From CAVRIA01 sp963721115 (GTDB lineage Bacteria; Desulfobacterota; Binatia; HRBIN30; CADEER01), in contig CAVRIA010000021.1 in assembly GCA_963721115.1 (NCBI GenBank), positions 248,001 to 312,000 on the forward strand: a stretch of 64,000 nt of DNA. Direction: 5' to 3'. Positions 10,101 through 19,990 of the stretch are shown here, in pieces. The first letter of the stretch is position 1. Every line of letters begins with the position of its first letter. Below the pieces are notes generated by a model. The model had not been told where the DNA came from, made no database searches, and saw only the letters and a program-made list of their open reading frames with translations. The translations under genes were made by a program, and so were the position numbers.

Positions 10101-13100
10101 CACGTTCCAGACCGCCGCCACCGACTACTCCCTCGACCTCGGCCGAACGCGCGAGACGATCAACTCCGAGTGGGATCGGTGCAACGGAAAATTCTACGGC
10201 AACGTGGCGCACACCGAGACGGGGGAGGACGGCGGGGCGCGGACCCATGTCCACACCGAGTACGCCTGTCTGGACGACGGAACGCAGTACGTGGTCGACA
10301 GGCCCATTCACGTCGTGACCCGGGACGCCACCGACGCGATTCCCCTGCAGGAGCAGTGGTTCTACTACGACGGCGGTCCGCTCGGCTTCGTGGACGCGGG
10401 GAACGCGACCCGCTCGGAGTCGTGGCTCGACCACTGGGTGGTCGATCCGGGCGCCTGCACGGCAGACGCGGGCCGATCCTGCGTGCACACGTCGATGACC
10501 TACGATCCGTTTGGAAACCTGACGCAGGCCACCGATGCGCTCGGCCGCACGGCCTCGACGACATACGACGACGCCACGCACATCTATCCGTACGTCGTCA
10601 CCGGTCCGTCGCCGTTGCTGCTCCGGACGGCCACCGCATACGATCCGGGTTGCGGAAAGCTGCTGTGGAAGACGATCACGTATCCGCCCACGGGCGGTAG
10701 CCCCGCGTCGCAGCCGCGCACCGAGCAGCGCTACGACGGCTTCTGCCGGCTCGTCAAACGGGCCTTGCCGGACGAGGACATCGACGGTCTCGCGCACGAG
10801 TACTACGGGTACGTCCTCGGCGGCCCACAGCGGCCCAGCGCCATCACCCGAATCTTCCGCGGAACCGACAGCTCGCCATACGGTTACAACCTCGAAGGCA
10901 CTCTCGCCGACGCTCTGGGGCGAATCGTGGAGAAGAAGGAGCCCGCGGTCGTCGACGGCGTCTTGACGAATGTCGTGGTCGCAACGGAGTACGACGAGCA
11001 GGGGCGGCCGCAAACCGCTTACGCCCCCTTCACCGACGGCACGTCCGCCGACATCTATGCAGCGGTGCCCGCGGCGACGGGCAGGAGCACGACGGACTAC
11101 GACGCGCTCGGCAGGCCGGTACGCGTCACTCATCCGGACGGCACCTACCAGGAGATGATCCACTCGACTGCGTGGCAGACCACCAGCCGCGACGAGTGCT
11201 ACACGAGCCCCGGATGCACGGGGGCGCAGGTGGTCGAGGAGCGCGATGCCCTGGAGCGGGTGGTGGAGAAGCAGGTTCTCGATGGCGATGCGCTCGCAAC
11301 GCGAACCCGATTCACGTACGACGCGCTCGGCCGGCTGCTCGCCACCGAGCAGGGCAACGGCATCGTCTGGAATCCGAACACCAGGGTCGAGATCGGCTAC
11401 GACTCCCTGGGGCGGAAGATCACGACGTACGATCCCGACTCGGGCGAATGGCACTACGAGTACGACGCCGCCGGCAACCTGATCTACCAGGACGACCCGC
11501 GGTCCGATCAGCATCTCGAGTTCTGCTACGACGCCCTCGGCCGCCTGCGTCGCAAGTCGTACCTCGCGGGGGACGCTTTCCGGGGACCGGATCCCGATTG
11601 TGCGAGCAGCGCGCCGCGCCAGGTCGTGTACACCTACGACCAGGGCGGCATCTACGCGTTCGGCCGGCTGTCCCGCGTCGATGACCTGGCCGGGGCGTCG
11701 GTGTTCGATTACGACGTCCGCGGGCGGGCGCAGCGCGTCGAGAGGACCATCGACGTCGACGGCGCCGTCACCACGGCCGCCGTCTCCTACGTTTACGACG
11801 ATGGCGACCACCTCACGTCGGTCACCTATCCCGACGGAGAAGTCGTGACGTACCGGTACGACGCCGCCGGCCGATTGGCCGGTGCCAGCGGGGATCTGCC
11901 GTATGTGACCGGGGTGACGTATGACCTCTTCGGGCGCCCGCGCGCCATTCAGCACGGCAACAACACGACCGACGAGAAGATCTACTCCTCCGATCCGGCG
12001 GACGCTTACCGGCTGCAGACGATTCGCACCACCGATCTGGTCGGCAACCTCCTGCTCGACTACGACTATGCGAGCTACACACCCTCGGGGCTTCTCGGCC
12101 GCGTCGAGGATCGCGCTCCACAGGGGACCGACGGCGCCACGGACGACACGGCCAGCTTCGTGTACGACGGCCTCGGGCGCCTGGTGACCGCGGCCGGTCC
12201 GAAGATCGGAACGCGCCTCTACGACTACGACGCCTTCGGCAACATGACCCTGAAGGGCAACGTCGTCATGGGGTACGACACGGCGCAGCCGCATCAGATG
12301 GTGAAGCTCGACAGCGGCACGCAGAACGTCACGCACGATGCCAACGGCAACCGCACCGGCAAGCCGGGCGAGACCTATTCGTTCGACGAGGACGATCACC
12401 TGACCCGCATCGAGGTGGGGGCGGACGTCGTCGGGTTCCGCTACGCCTACGACGGGCGGCGCGTGGCGAAGCTGGTGAACGGCGAGACCACGCGCTACTA
12501 CGGCGCGCTGTTCGAGGCCAGCGACCAGGGCTGGGTGACCAAGTACTACTTCGCCGGCGAGACGCTGATCGCCTCGCGCCGGCAATGGAACCCGCAGTTC
12601 GCCGTTTCGGGCGAGCCGTTCGTGCATCTCGCCGCGATCTCGTTGGGGCGGCCGGCGCTGCTGCTCCTCGTCCGGCGCGACGTTCGCCTCGGAGCGGCGC
12701 TGGGCCTCGGACTGCTCGCGACGGTCCTGCTCTTCGCTCCGTGGCGGCGGCGGCGCGTCGTCGGCGTCCGTGTTCGCCACGGCCACGTCCTGCTGGTGGT
12801 CCTCGCCTTCGCCGCCGGCACGATGCCCTGGCCGCTGATCGTGCGGCCCGCCGAGGCGCAATGCTTCCCGCGGCCGACGCCGACGCCGACCGCCGATCCG
12901 CAGCTCGCGCACTATCATCTGGACGAGAAGGGATGCGTCCAGCTCGTCACCGGCCCGGGCGGCATGGTGCTCGAGCAGCTGCGCTACCTTCCCTATGGCG
13001 GCATCCGCGGGCGCTACGACGCGTCCGGCGCTCCGATGCCCGCCGACGAGTTCCTGCGCTACGAGTTCGCCGGCTACGAGACCGAGTCCGTCAGCGGCCT

Positions 13101-14125
13101 GCAGTACGCCGGCGCCCGCTTCTACGATCCCGATCTCGGGGCGTTCCTCACGCCCGATCCGGCGCGGCAGCTCGGCAGCCCGTTCAGCTACGGCGACGGA
13201 GACCCGCTCAACTGGGCCGATCCGAACGGCGAGTTCTTCTTCGAGCTTTTCGTCTCGATCGCCCTTGCCAGCGCGATCTCCGCCGCTTTCAACGTGGTTC
13301 TCGCCGCCATTCAAGGCGCGAGCCTGAGCCAGATCGGCAAGGCCGCGCTCGGCGGAGCGATCACCGGTGCGGTCGGCGTCGGGCTCGGGGTGGTGGTCGG
13401 CGGCGCCAACATCGCGCTCGGCAGCCTGGCGGCAACGCTACCTTCGAACGTCACCTTCAGCGAGGCTCTGGACGCTCTGAGCACGGTTGCTTATCGCTCG
13501 GCCTTCAGCACGGTGCTGGCGAACATCGCCGGCCAGACGGCGAGCGCGGCCGGGGCCTCGCCGGCCGTCGTCACGGCTGCCTCGTTCGTCGGCGGATACG
13601 CCGGCTCCGTCGGCTTACGACCAGATTTTCGCCGGTCCGAATGCGGCCCCTGCAGAATCCGCCGGACAGGATGGAGTTCAACAGGTCAGCAACAGCGCGA
13701 CACACGAGCAGGTGACGCTCGGAGCCGCGCGAGAGGCCGGCTTCAGCGAAGACGAGGCGAAACAAATTCTGGCGGCGAACCTCGACGAGGACACGCATCC
13801 CTGGACGAACGCGGATCATTTCGACTTCGGATCGATGCGGGCCTTCGACGCGTTCGACGAAGCGGGCAATACGGCAGTGGATCCCCGTCGGTCCGTTCTG
13901 GGGCAGGGCTTCTTCGAAGCCGTCGGCCGCGCCTCGCATCACTTGCAGGACCTGTACGCCCTGGGCCATATATTCCCCGGTACGCATCTCCTGCGAGGCC
14001 CGATCGGAGCGCCGTTCCGGCTTCTGATTCACCAGACGTTCGGCGGCGAGGTCACGTTCCTGAACGCACAGAGCCGCGCAACGCTGCGATTCTTCCAGAG
14101 CATTCGGACGACGCAGGCTCTGTGA
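7140..14125 (+). CDS. Giant secreted RHS/SpvB-type protein with variable C-terminal toxin-like domain (two frame breaks)
   Basis: About 2,330 residues. After a signal peptide (ending AWAQQ) comes an SpvB/TcB-type N-domain (SPTFTGLASAPEANLFAGG; PRLALGYSSGAGPSPYGYGW), six VCBS/FG-GAP motifs of the form DxNGDGxPD between 8360 and 9440, a TcB middle domain, then many RHS repeats (YDALGRL, YDAAGNL) and the RHS core (GLQYAGARFYDPDLGAFLTP, about 13095-13155). An unusual insertion with two hydrophobic helices lies inside the RHS shell (about 12650-12850). After the core, a small-residue membrane-like segment and a C-terminal domain with ASHHLQDLYALGH (about 13930-13970) resemble zinc-dependent phospholipase C/HET-C-type histidine motifs. 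Frame changes near 9188 and 13613 break the gene; sequence similarity to the family continues across each. In RHS proteins the shell encapsulates and releases the C-terminal toxin, so this is probably an antagonistic effector. Confidence 0.75.
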
Positions 14126-15342
14126 GAAAGGCGGCTACCTTGAGGTTCACGAAAGCGATCTTCCTGGCCGTCGCGATGAGCTTCGCGGCGAGCGGCATCG
14201 CAGGCGCGGCGATGCTGGGCTCGATTCCCGCGCACTGGGTGTCGCAGTCGGACGCGTTCGAGCCGATGGTCGGCGACTTCACGTTCGACGATCTCTGGTT
14301 CGCGACGCCGGAAGACGGTTGGATCGTCGGCGACCGCTTCCTGCTCCACGTGCGTGGTGACGATCTGGAGCTGACCTTCAGCGGAAGGTCCGGTGCGGTG
14401 CTCGAGTCCGTTCACTTTCCGTCGCCGGCGTACGGTTGGGCCGGCGGGTTCGACGTGCACGACCACTCGTCGGACGGGGTGCTCTGGCACTGGGAGCACG
14501 GCCGCTGGCAGCCCGGCCGATCTGTCCGGTGTGGGATTGAGGAATTGGCTGATTGGGAAGGTGAAATTCGCGGCGCCCGACGACGGCCGGGCGGCGGCGA
14601 AGGCCATCCTGAGCGGCAACAGAGTCCTGCCGCTCATGCTTCACTACGACGGCTCGACGTGGCGCCTCGACCCGGAGACACGGCTGGAGGGCAGGCGGTG
14701 GATGCTCTCGGACATGTGCGTCCGTCCTTCCGGCGGGATGTGGGCCGTCGGGAGCGAACGCGTGTCGGACGAGGACATTCATCGTCCATTGCTGGTCTCA
14801 CTGGACGACGGGAAATGGCGGGAAGTGCCGCTGCCGCGAGCCGTCGCCGCGTTCGGCGGATTCAGGCAGGTGGTGTGCCTCGGAGACGGAGGGGCGATTG
14901 CCGCCGCCGTCACCACGGACGAGCCCGGGGAGGGCTCCGCGAAGCTGGGGAATCCAGGTGCTCCGGTTTCGGAACGGGTGGGAGGTCCTTTCCGCATCCA
15001 AGCCTCTCTCTGAGTTCAACCTTTCGGCCATGGCGCGCGGCGTCGACCGACGATTTCTGGTTCGCGGGAGGACGCGGTCTGAGCACCGTCTTTCTCCATT
15101 TTACCGGCGGCGAGTGGCGCGAGGTGCCGGGACCGGTTCTCCCCGGTGGGCGCACCGGTGGCTATAGCGTCAGCGCGATGCAGTTCACGTCCCCGGAGGA
15201 GGGCTGGGCGATCGCCAACGACAACGAAGGCCCCGGGCTCGTTCGGGGGCTGATCTTTCAGTACCGGGACGGCGTGTGGCGCAACCGCAACTGGAACTGG
15301 CACTTCTGGGACCAGCGCTGGTTCGGGCTTTTCGGCGACTGA
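14122..15342 (+). CDS. Exported beta-propeller (Ycf48/BNR-like) protein, candidate RHS immunity partner (three frame breaks)
   Basis: The GTG at 14122 overlaps the RHS stop by 4 bases (GTGA); a TTG at 14140 is an alternative start. A signal peptide (AIFLAVAMSFAASGIAGA) leads into repeated blades with F/W-xxx-GW motifs: DLWFATPEDGWIVGD, SPAYGWAGGFD, MQFTSPEEGWAIAND. Frame changes near 14518, 14945 and 15030 interrupt it but every segment keeps the same propeller character and the original frame is recovered to the stop at 15342. The gene is too tightly coupled to the RHS gene to be unrelated. In polymorphic toxin systems the gene directly after the toxin is usually its antidote, so a periplasmic immunity protein is a reasonable inference; a surface accessory is the alternative. 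Confidence 0.6.
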   Translation: MRKAATLRFTKAIFLAVAMSFAASGIAGAAMLGSIPAHWVSQSDAFEPMVGDFTFDDLWFATPEDGWIVGDRFLLHVRGDDLELTFSGRSGAVLESVHFPSPAYGWAGGFDVHDHSSDGVLWHWEHGRWQPGRSVRCGIEELADWEGEIRGARRRPGGGEGHPERQQSPAAHASLRRLDVAPRPGDTAGGQAVDALGHVRPSFRRDVGRRERTRVGRGHSSSIAGLTGRREMAGSAAAASRRRVRRIQAGGVPRRRRGDCRRRHHGRARGGLREAGESRCSGFGTGGRSFPHPSLSLSSTFRPWRAASTDDFWFAGGRGLSTVFLHFTGGEWREVPGPVLPGGRTGGYSVSAMQFTSPEEGWAIANDNEGPGLVRGLIFQYRDGVWRNRNWNWHFWDQRWFGLFGD

Positions 15343-15406
15343 CGAGTCGGATTCCGGACGCGGCTGCGCGCGAGGCGTCGCGTTCGCCGTCCGTGGAGGT
15401 GTGACG

Positions 15407-15820
15407 ATGGCGAGTCTCGTTCGTTCGCTTCCCGTCGTGATGGCGCTGGCGGCGGTGGCCGTCGCGGGCTGCGCCGGGCGGCGGCCGCGGGCGCGGCCGG
15501 CATGCAGCGTATCGAAGAGCAGCACCGCGTATTCCTTCTGGCGCCGAGCGGCGGGGGACGAGGAGGTTCTGCCGATCACGGCGCTGGAGGTGCGGCGGAT
15601 CGCCGGCGGGCCGCGCGAGCTGTTGTGGTCGATCGAGGTCGATGGCGGCCTGCCGGCGTCCCACGTCACCTACGGTGACGTTCCCGAAGGCTTCGCGCAG
15701 TACTTCCCGAGCCGCGGCTTTCCCGCCAAGCTGCGCAGCGGCGAGGAGTACGAGGTGCGCTGCGGGAGCGCCCCGCAGCGCTTCTCGGGAGGCGGCATCG
15801 GATACGCGCGCTCTCGTTGA
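15407..15820 (+). CDS. Small lipoprotein
   Basis: 137 residues starting at the ATG at 15407, six bases after GGAGGT (15395-15400); the in-frame GTG at 15401 is less well placed. A lipoprotein signal (SLPVVMALAAVAVAGC) has a lipobox VAGC, so the mature protein is likely membrane-anchored by Cys. The rest (about 110 residues) has a beta-rich pattern (LLWSIEVDGG...YGDVPEGFAQYFP...YEVRCGS). Its family is not recognised. It lies 64 bp downstream of the propeller gene in the same direction, so it may belong to the RHS operon; it is convergent with the lipoprotein gene at 15833. Confidence 0.65.
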   Translation: MASLVRSLPVVMALAAVAVAGCAGRRPRARPACSVSKSSTAYSFWRRAAGDEEVLPITALEVRRIAGGPRELLWSIEVDGGLPASHVTYGDVPEGFAQYFPSRGFPAKLRSGEEYEVRCGSAPQRFSGGGIGYARSR

Positions 15821-15832
15821 CGGCGCCGGCCG

Positions 15833-16628
15833 TCAGGTGCCCGGCTCGATGTCGCCGGCGCCGCGCACCCAGATCTCGTAGCCGCTGAGCAGCTTGCCGT
15901 CGTCGGTGCCGTCGTCCTGGACGACGATTCCGACCAGGTCGAACGTTCCGTCACCGATCGCCTCGAGCTCGGTCACCGTCTCCTGCGTGATCGTGTTTCT
16001 CTGCAAGCGGAGAACCAGCTGCGTCGATCCCGCGTCGTCGCCGATCTCGACCTGCGTGCTCTTGCTGCCCAGGACCGGCCAGTCGCCGGAGACTTTGTGC
16101 ACGCCGGTGACCCGCACCAGTGTCCCCGTGTACGCGTCGCCGTGCGCGCCGAGCTCGTCGAGGGTGACCGGCGCCGGTGTGGGCAAGGGGTTGCCCGCGC
16201 TCAGCACCTGCCAGGATCCCGGACGTGAGGTCGACGATCACGGTGCCGTTCGCCGGATTGGCATCCGAGGTCGGATCCGCCTGCAGGATGGTCCCCGTGA
16301 CGCGCAGGAGATCGCCCGCCTGGAAGGCATCCACGTCGGCGGCCGACTGGTGGTAGACCATGATCCCGTCGCCTCCGTCCTGGACGAACACCTTGAGCTT
16401 GTTGTTGGCGAAGACGCCGGCGGAGACCGTCACCACGCCCTCGGTGGTCACGACCTCGCCCAGATGGATGGCATTGCCGTCGGCGTCGCGCGCGACCGCC
16501 TCGCTCAGGGTAAGGTCGTTCGCTCCACCGGAGCTGCCGCTCGATCCGCCCCCTCCGCAGGCGGCCAGCAGTCCGAGGCCGAGAAGGACGATCGTCGCCA
16601 GTCCGGTCTTGCGCGTGAGCTCTCCCAT
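15833..16628 (-). CDS. Lipoprotein with two OB-fold-like domains (one frame break)
   Basis: About 265 residues from the ATG at 16628, preceded by AAAGGAG. A lipoprotein signal (ATIVLLGLGLLAACGGGG) ends in LAAC followed by a Gly/Ser-rich stretch. Two repeated beta-rich units follow (GEVVTTEGVVTVSAGVF...VFVQDGGDGIMVY and GTLVRVTGVHKVSGDW...VEIGDDAGS), the pattern of the OB-fold domain seen in YhcR-like exported nucleases and in DUF5689-type lipoproteins. The frame changes near 16205 between the two units. It lies 136 bp downstream of the TonB receptor gene on the same strand and may be part of that import operon, perhaps as a surface binding lipoprotein. Confidence 0.6.
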
Positions 16629-16764
16629 GACTCCTTTGGAAATTCGCCCCCGTGCGCGCTTCGCGCTCCGATGGCTCGGCCCCACGAGCCGAGCCCGCGG
16701 GGCCTCCCTGTCCTTTTCTCACGAGTCTTCGGGTGCGCGCAGCGCATGTTCCTCCTCCCTTGCG

Positions 16765-18657
16765 TCAGTATGTGGCGCGAAATCCGGCGTAGCCCCAGCG
16801 GCCGGGCTGCGGCGAGCCGAGCTTCTGCTCGTAGTCTTCGTCGAGGATGTTATCGACGCCGGCGAACACGATCAGGTGATCGCCGATCTCCTTGGCGAGC
16901 CGAACGTGGAACAACGTGAAGCCGCCGGCGCGGACGTCCGTTCCGAACTGGTCGACCTGATCCGACGTGTAGAGCCCTTCCAGGCGCAGCGTGAAACGCT
17001 GCGGAAGGAAGAGCCGCAGGATGCCGTTGAAGCGGTGGGCGGGCTTGTGCTGGACCTCGGCATGGCCCCCCGAAGGCTTGCTCGCGGTGGCGTCGAGGTA
17101 GGTGTAGTTGACGTCGATCCGCAGGCGCTCGAACGGAGCGGCGCCGGTCGTCAACTCGACACCCTGCAACACCGCGTCCTGCAGGTTCATCGCCGGGGCC
17201 GGGTTGCCGCCGCCTTCCATTGCGATCAGCCCGTCGACCTCGCTGCGGAAGAGGTTCGTGTCGACGTACCATCGCTCCCGCTGAAGGCGGTGGCCGACCT
17301 CGTAGGTCAGGCTCCTCTCGGCGTGCAGGTCGGGGTTTCCCTGCAGCGGGTCGAACAGCTCGCGCAGGGTGGGAAAGCGGACCTTGCGACTGACGGCGAC
17401 GCGCGCCGCTCCGAAGCGGCCGAGGTCGGCGGAGACGCCGCCCTGCGGGTCGAGCTCCCAGTCCGTGCCGCGACCGCCGCCGGTCTGTACGTCGTAGCTC
17501 AGGCCGAGCAGGACGGTCACCCGCTGCGTGAGCACGAACACGTTCTCCAGCGCGGCGCTCGCGATCGTGACGTCCGGCTTGTTCAGCGTGCCACTCACGG
17601 TGTCCGAGATGTCGGCGTGATCGCCGCGGGCCTGCCCGCCCAGGGTCAGGGTGTCGCGGTCCGCGATGTCGAGCTCGACGCGTCCGATGCCGCCCACCTC
17701 GTCGCTGTCCGCGGTCGTACTGAGCAGCTTGTTGGAGAAGTCGGGCCCGTCGAACTGACTCTCCTTGCTCGAGTAGGTCGAATAGAAGACCGCGGCGTCG
17801 ACGCCGACGTTCGGCGCGACGCGTTGGTCGAGGCCCGCCTGCAGATGTCCCAGCTCCTGGTGGTCGTTGCGCCGGAACACGGGAGCGAACCCGGTGGTGC
17901 TGGGCGGGATGCCGAACTCGGCCCGCGAGCCGAGAAACGCGGCGTGCACCTCGCCGTCGTTCGGCAGCTCGACCTTCAAGCTGGCGAAGGCGCTCTTCTC
18001 GTCCTGATCGCTGTTCAGACGGGTGCCGCCGTTCTCGAAGCGCTGCCGGGTCGCCGGCCGGTCGTCGAAGCCGTCCGACAGGGGGAAGCCCGGGCTGGTG
18101 AGATAGCGGCCGCCGAGGAAGCCGGAGAAGCGACCCCGTGAACCGCCGACGCTGGCCCGCGAGTCCCACGTGTTCGAGTAGTGCCAGAGCGTCGACAGCG
18201 AGCCGACCAGGGGCGCGTCGGGAATGTAGGTCCGCAGCTTGACGGTGCCGGCCAGGCCGTTGGGTCCGAACAGAGTCGATGAGGCGCCGCGCGTGATCTC
18301 GACCCGCTGCAGCATCTCGAGCGGAAACAGGTCGAGGTTGACGATGCCGTTGTACGGCTCGTAGACGGGAACGCCGTCGAGGGTGAACAGGACCGCGCGC
18401 TGGTCGAAGCCGCGCATGTCGAGGCGCGTCTCGCCGCGCCCGCCTTCGCGGACGTTCAGGCCCGGCGTCAGGTTGAGGACCTCGCTGAGCTCGCTGCGCT
18501 GCGAGTCGACCACCAGCTCCGGGCGGTCGATGATCGTTCTCGCCGGCAGATAGCGGTCCAGCCGACTGTCCTCGACCGTGATCTCCGGGAGCTGCAGCAC
18601 CTCCTCGGCACGTGCGCGCGGTGCGAGCATGATCAGGAGGCCGAGCAGAACCGTCAG
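16765..18657 (-). CDS. TonB-dependent outer-membrane receptor
   Basis: About 630 residues. A plug domain (LSEVLNLTPGLNVREGG, DMRGFDQRAVLFTLDGVPV, RVEITRGASSTLFGPNGLAG) is followed by a 22-strand-type barrel and ends in the aromatic signature GFRATY required by the BAM complex. It imports a scarce ligand through the outer membrane using TonB energy. No ATG is available near the start: reading begins at a CTG (18657) that overlaps the S-component stop by 4 bases (CTGA), matching the overlaps elsewhere in the operon, and gives the signal LTVLLGLLIMLAPRARAEE. A longer start inside the S gene is possible. It is co-transcribed with the ECF importer, so receptor and importer probably share a substrate. 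Confidence 0.85.
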   Translation of the reverse strand: MTVLLGLLIMLAPRARAEEVLQLPEITVEDSRLDRYLPARTIIDRPELVVDSQRSELSEVLNLTPGLNVREGGRGETRLDMRGFDQRAVLFTLDGVPVYEPYNGIVNLDLFPLEMLQRVEITRGASSTLFGPNGLAGTVKLRTYIPDAPLVGSLSTLWHYSNTWDSRASVGGSRGRFSGFLGGRYLTSPGFPLSDGFDDRPATRQRFENGGTRLNSDQDEKSAFASLKVELPNDGEVHAAFLGSRAEFGIPPSTTGFAPVFRRNDHQELGHLQAGLDQRVAPNVGVDAAVFYSTYSSKESQFDGPDFSNKLLSTTADSDEVGGIGRVELDIADRDTLTLGGQARGDHADISDTVSGTLNKPDVTIASAALENVFVLTQRVTVLLGLSYDVQTGGGRGTDWELDPQGGVSADLGRFGAARVAVSRKVRFPTLRELFDPLQGNPDLHAERSLTYEVGHRLQRERWYVDTNLFRSEVDGLIAMEGGGNPAPAMNLQDAVLQGVELTTGAAPFERLRIDVNYTYLDATASKPSGGHAEVQHKPAHRFNGILRLFLPQRFTLRLEGLYTSDQVDQFGTDVRAGGFTLFHVRLAKEIGDHLIVFAGVDNILDEDYEQKLGSPQPGRWGYAGFRATY

Positions 18658-19271
18658 CGCTTCTCGGCCAGATAGGCGAAGTAGCCCGCGCGCCGCAGCG
18701 CGCGGATGACCAGGAAGCCGAGGTAGCCGCCGGCCAGGCCGAAGAGCGCATGCGTGAGCGCCGGATACAGCCTGCCGAGCAGAACGAAGCCGGTGGGGAT
18801 TCCTATCCATAGTTCGAGCAGCACCTTGACGCCGAGCTTGGCGAGGTTTCCCGCCGCTCCGGCGAGAGCGCAGGACAGCGCGCCGGCGGAGCGGCCGGCG
18901 ACGGCGGCGATCGCGTCCACGCCGATTCCGGCCGCCGCGTAGGAGAGCAGGGTATCCAACACGCCCTTGTCGCCGGCGCCGAGGAAGGCGGCCATGAGAC
19001 CGCTGAGGAGCCCGACGACGGCGGCCGCTCCGGGCCTCGGCACGACCGCCCGGGCGGTGACGAGCAGAGCCATCCAGACGATGCCGGAGTGGCCCGGCAT
19101 CTTGATGGGGAAGCGCAGGGCGACGTTCCCGGTGACCACGAGTGCCGAGAACATTCCCAACAGGAGCAGCTCGAAGGTGGAGAGGTAGCGCGGGCGCTGC
19201 GCTCCGATCGAAGAGTCCTCGACGACGGCATCTCGCTCCGGTCCGGCGTTGTCGGGGCTGCGATCGCTCAC
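18654..19271 (-). CDS. ECF transporter substrate-binding (S) component
   Basis: 205 residues, GTG start overlapping the EcfT stop by 4 bases (GTGA). After a hydrophilic N-terminal tail (about 30 residues) there are about six hydrophobic helices (FELLLLGMFSALVVTGN; RPGAAAVVGLLSGLMAAFLG; GILGFLVIRAL-type end), with glycine-rich loops typical of membrane-embedded S components. The PxxMPGHSGIVW loop looks like the ligand-contact region. S components bind a specific vitamin, cofactor or metal and dock on the T subunit. Sequence alone does not tell me the ligand; the operon context (oxyanion-type PBP regulator, TonB receptor) leaves it open. Confidence 0.75.
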   Translation of the reverse strand: MSDRSPDNAGPERDAVVEDSSIGAQRPRYLSTFELLLLGMFSALVVTGNVALRFPIKMPGHSGIVWMALLVTARAVVPRPGAAAVVGLLSGLMAAFLGAGDKGVLDTLLSYAAAGIGVDAIAAVAGRSAGALSCALAGAAGNLAKLGVKVLLELWIGIPTGFVLLGRLYPALTHALFGLAGGYLGFLVIRALRRAGYFAYLAEKR

Positions 19272-19990
19272 GAGACCCAGCCTCCGCCCGCCCTCCAGGC
19301 GAACAGAGCGATCAACAGCCCGGCCGCGGCGCCGAGCAGGGCCTGGTCCAGTACTGCGAGCCGGCGGCCTCGACCGCCTGGCGGGAGCGGTGCGTCGAGG
19401 CCGCGCAAGGCCGCGGCCTCGTGGGCGGCCCAGGCGCGCTGCGTGGCCAGGACGATGGCCGGAACGACCAGGGCCACCATTTCGGTCAGCCGCTGGCGCC
19501 AGCGGCGCCGGTCACCTTCGGGGAACAGCCCACGCGCGCGCTGCGCTTCGAGGATGCCGAGCCATTCCGACTGCAGCAGCTGGACCGAGGTGTGGGCGGT
19601 GGCGAACGCGAAGGCCAGGCGCCGCGAGAGCCCGAACCGCTCGACGGCGAGGCGGATCTCGTCCGTGCTGGTGGTGGCGACGACCAGGGTGAAGGCGGTG
19701 GCGAGCAGGGCCAGGCGAAGCGTGATCAGGACGGCGAAGGCCGGCCCGATGAACAGCCAGTCCGCCGCGAAGAGCAGGCCGAAGAGCGGTGCCATCCGGC
19801 GCAGGTGCGCCAAAGCGCGGCGAGCGACGCCGGCCGACGCGACGAGCGCCGCGTAACAGGCGAAGAACACGGCCAGCGGCGCCAGCGGCAGCATGACGGC
19901 GGTCGACGCGCACAGCCCCAGCGCCAGCTTGGTGCGCGGATCGACGCGACGCAGGAACGATCCTTCTACGACTGGCTCTGGGTGAGACAT
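19268..19990 (-). CDS. ecfT: ECF transporter transmembrane (T) component, EcfT/CbiQ family
   Basis: 240 residues starting MSHPEPVVEG. Several hydrophobic helices surround two cytoplasmic coupling helices carrying the family's alanine/arginine motifs: EAQRARGL at about residue 150-157 and AHEAAALRGL near residue 190. These helices contact the ATPases. The start lies 24 bases upstream of the likely end of the ATPase gene, and the stop overlaps the S gene. It is the scaffold of the importer together with the fused ATPase upstream and the S component downstream. Confidence 0.85.
   Translation of the reverse strand: MSHPEPVVEGSFLRRVDPRTKLALGLCASTAVMLPLAPLAVFFACYAALVASAGVARRALAHLRRMAPLFGLLFAADWLFIGPAFAVLITLRLALLATAFTLVVATTSTDEIRLAVERFGLSRRLAFAFATAHTSVQLLQSEWLGILEAQRARGLFPEGDRRRWRQRLTEMVALVVPAIVLATQRAWAAHEAAALRGLDAPLPPGGRGRRLAVLDQALLGAAAGLLIALFAWRAGGGWVS

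Noticed and set aside
10081..13314. Minus-strand open frame of over 1,000 codons opposite the RHS gene
   Set aside because: Its sequence is Arg/Val/Gly-rich with no domain; the plus strand encodes clear RHS repeats. Long antisense frames are normal in DNA this rich in G and C.
19512..19965. Extension of EcfA through ecfT to 19512
   Set aside because: The added 150 residues are an out-of-frame read of ecfT and have no domain character; a frame slip is more likely.
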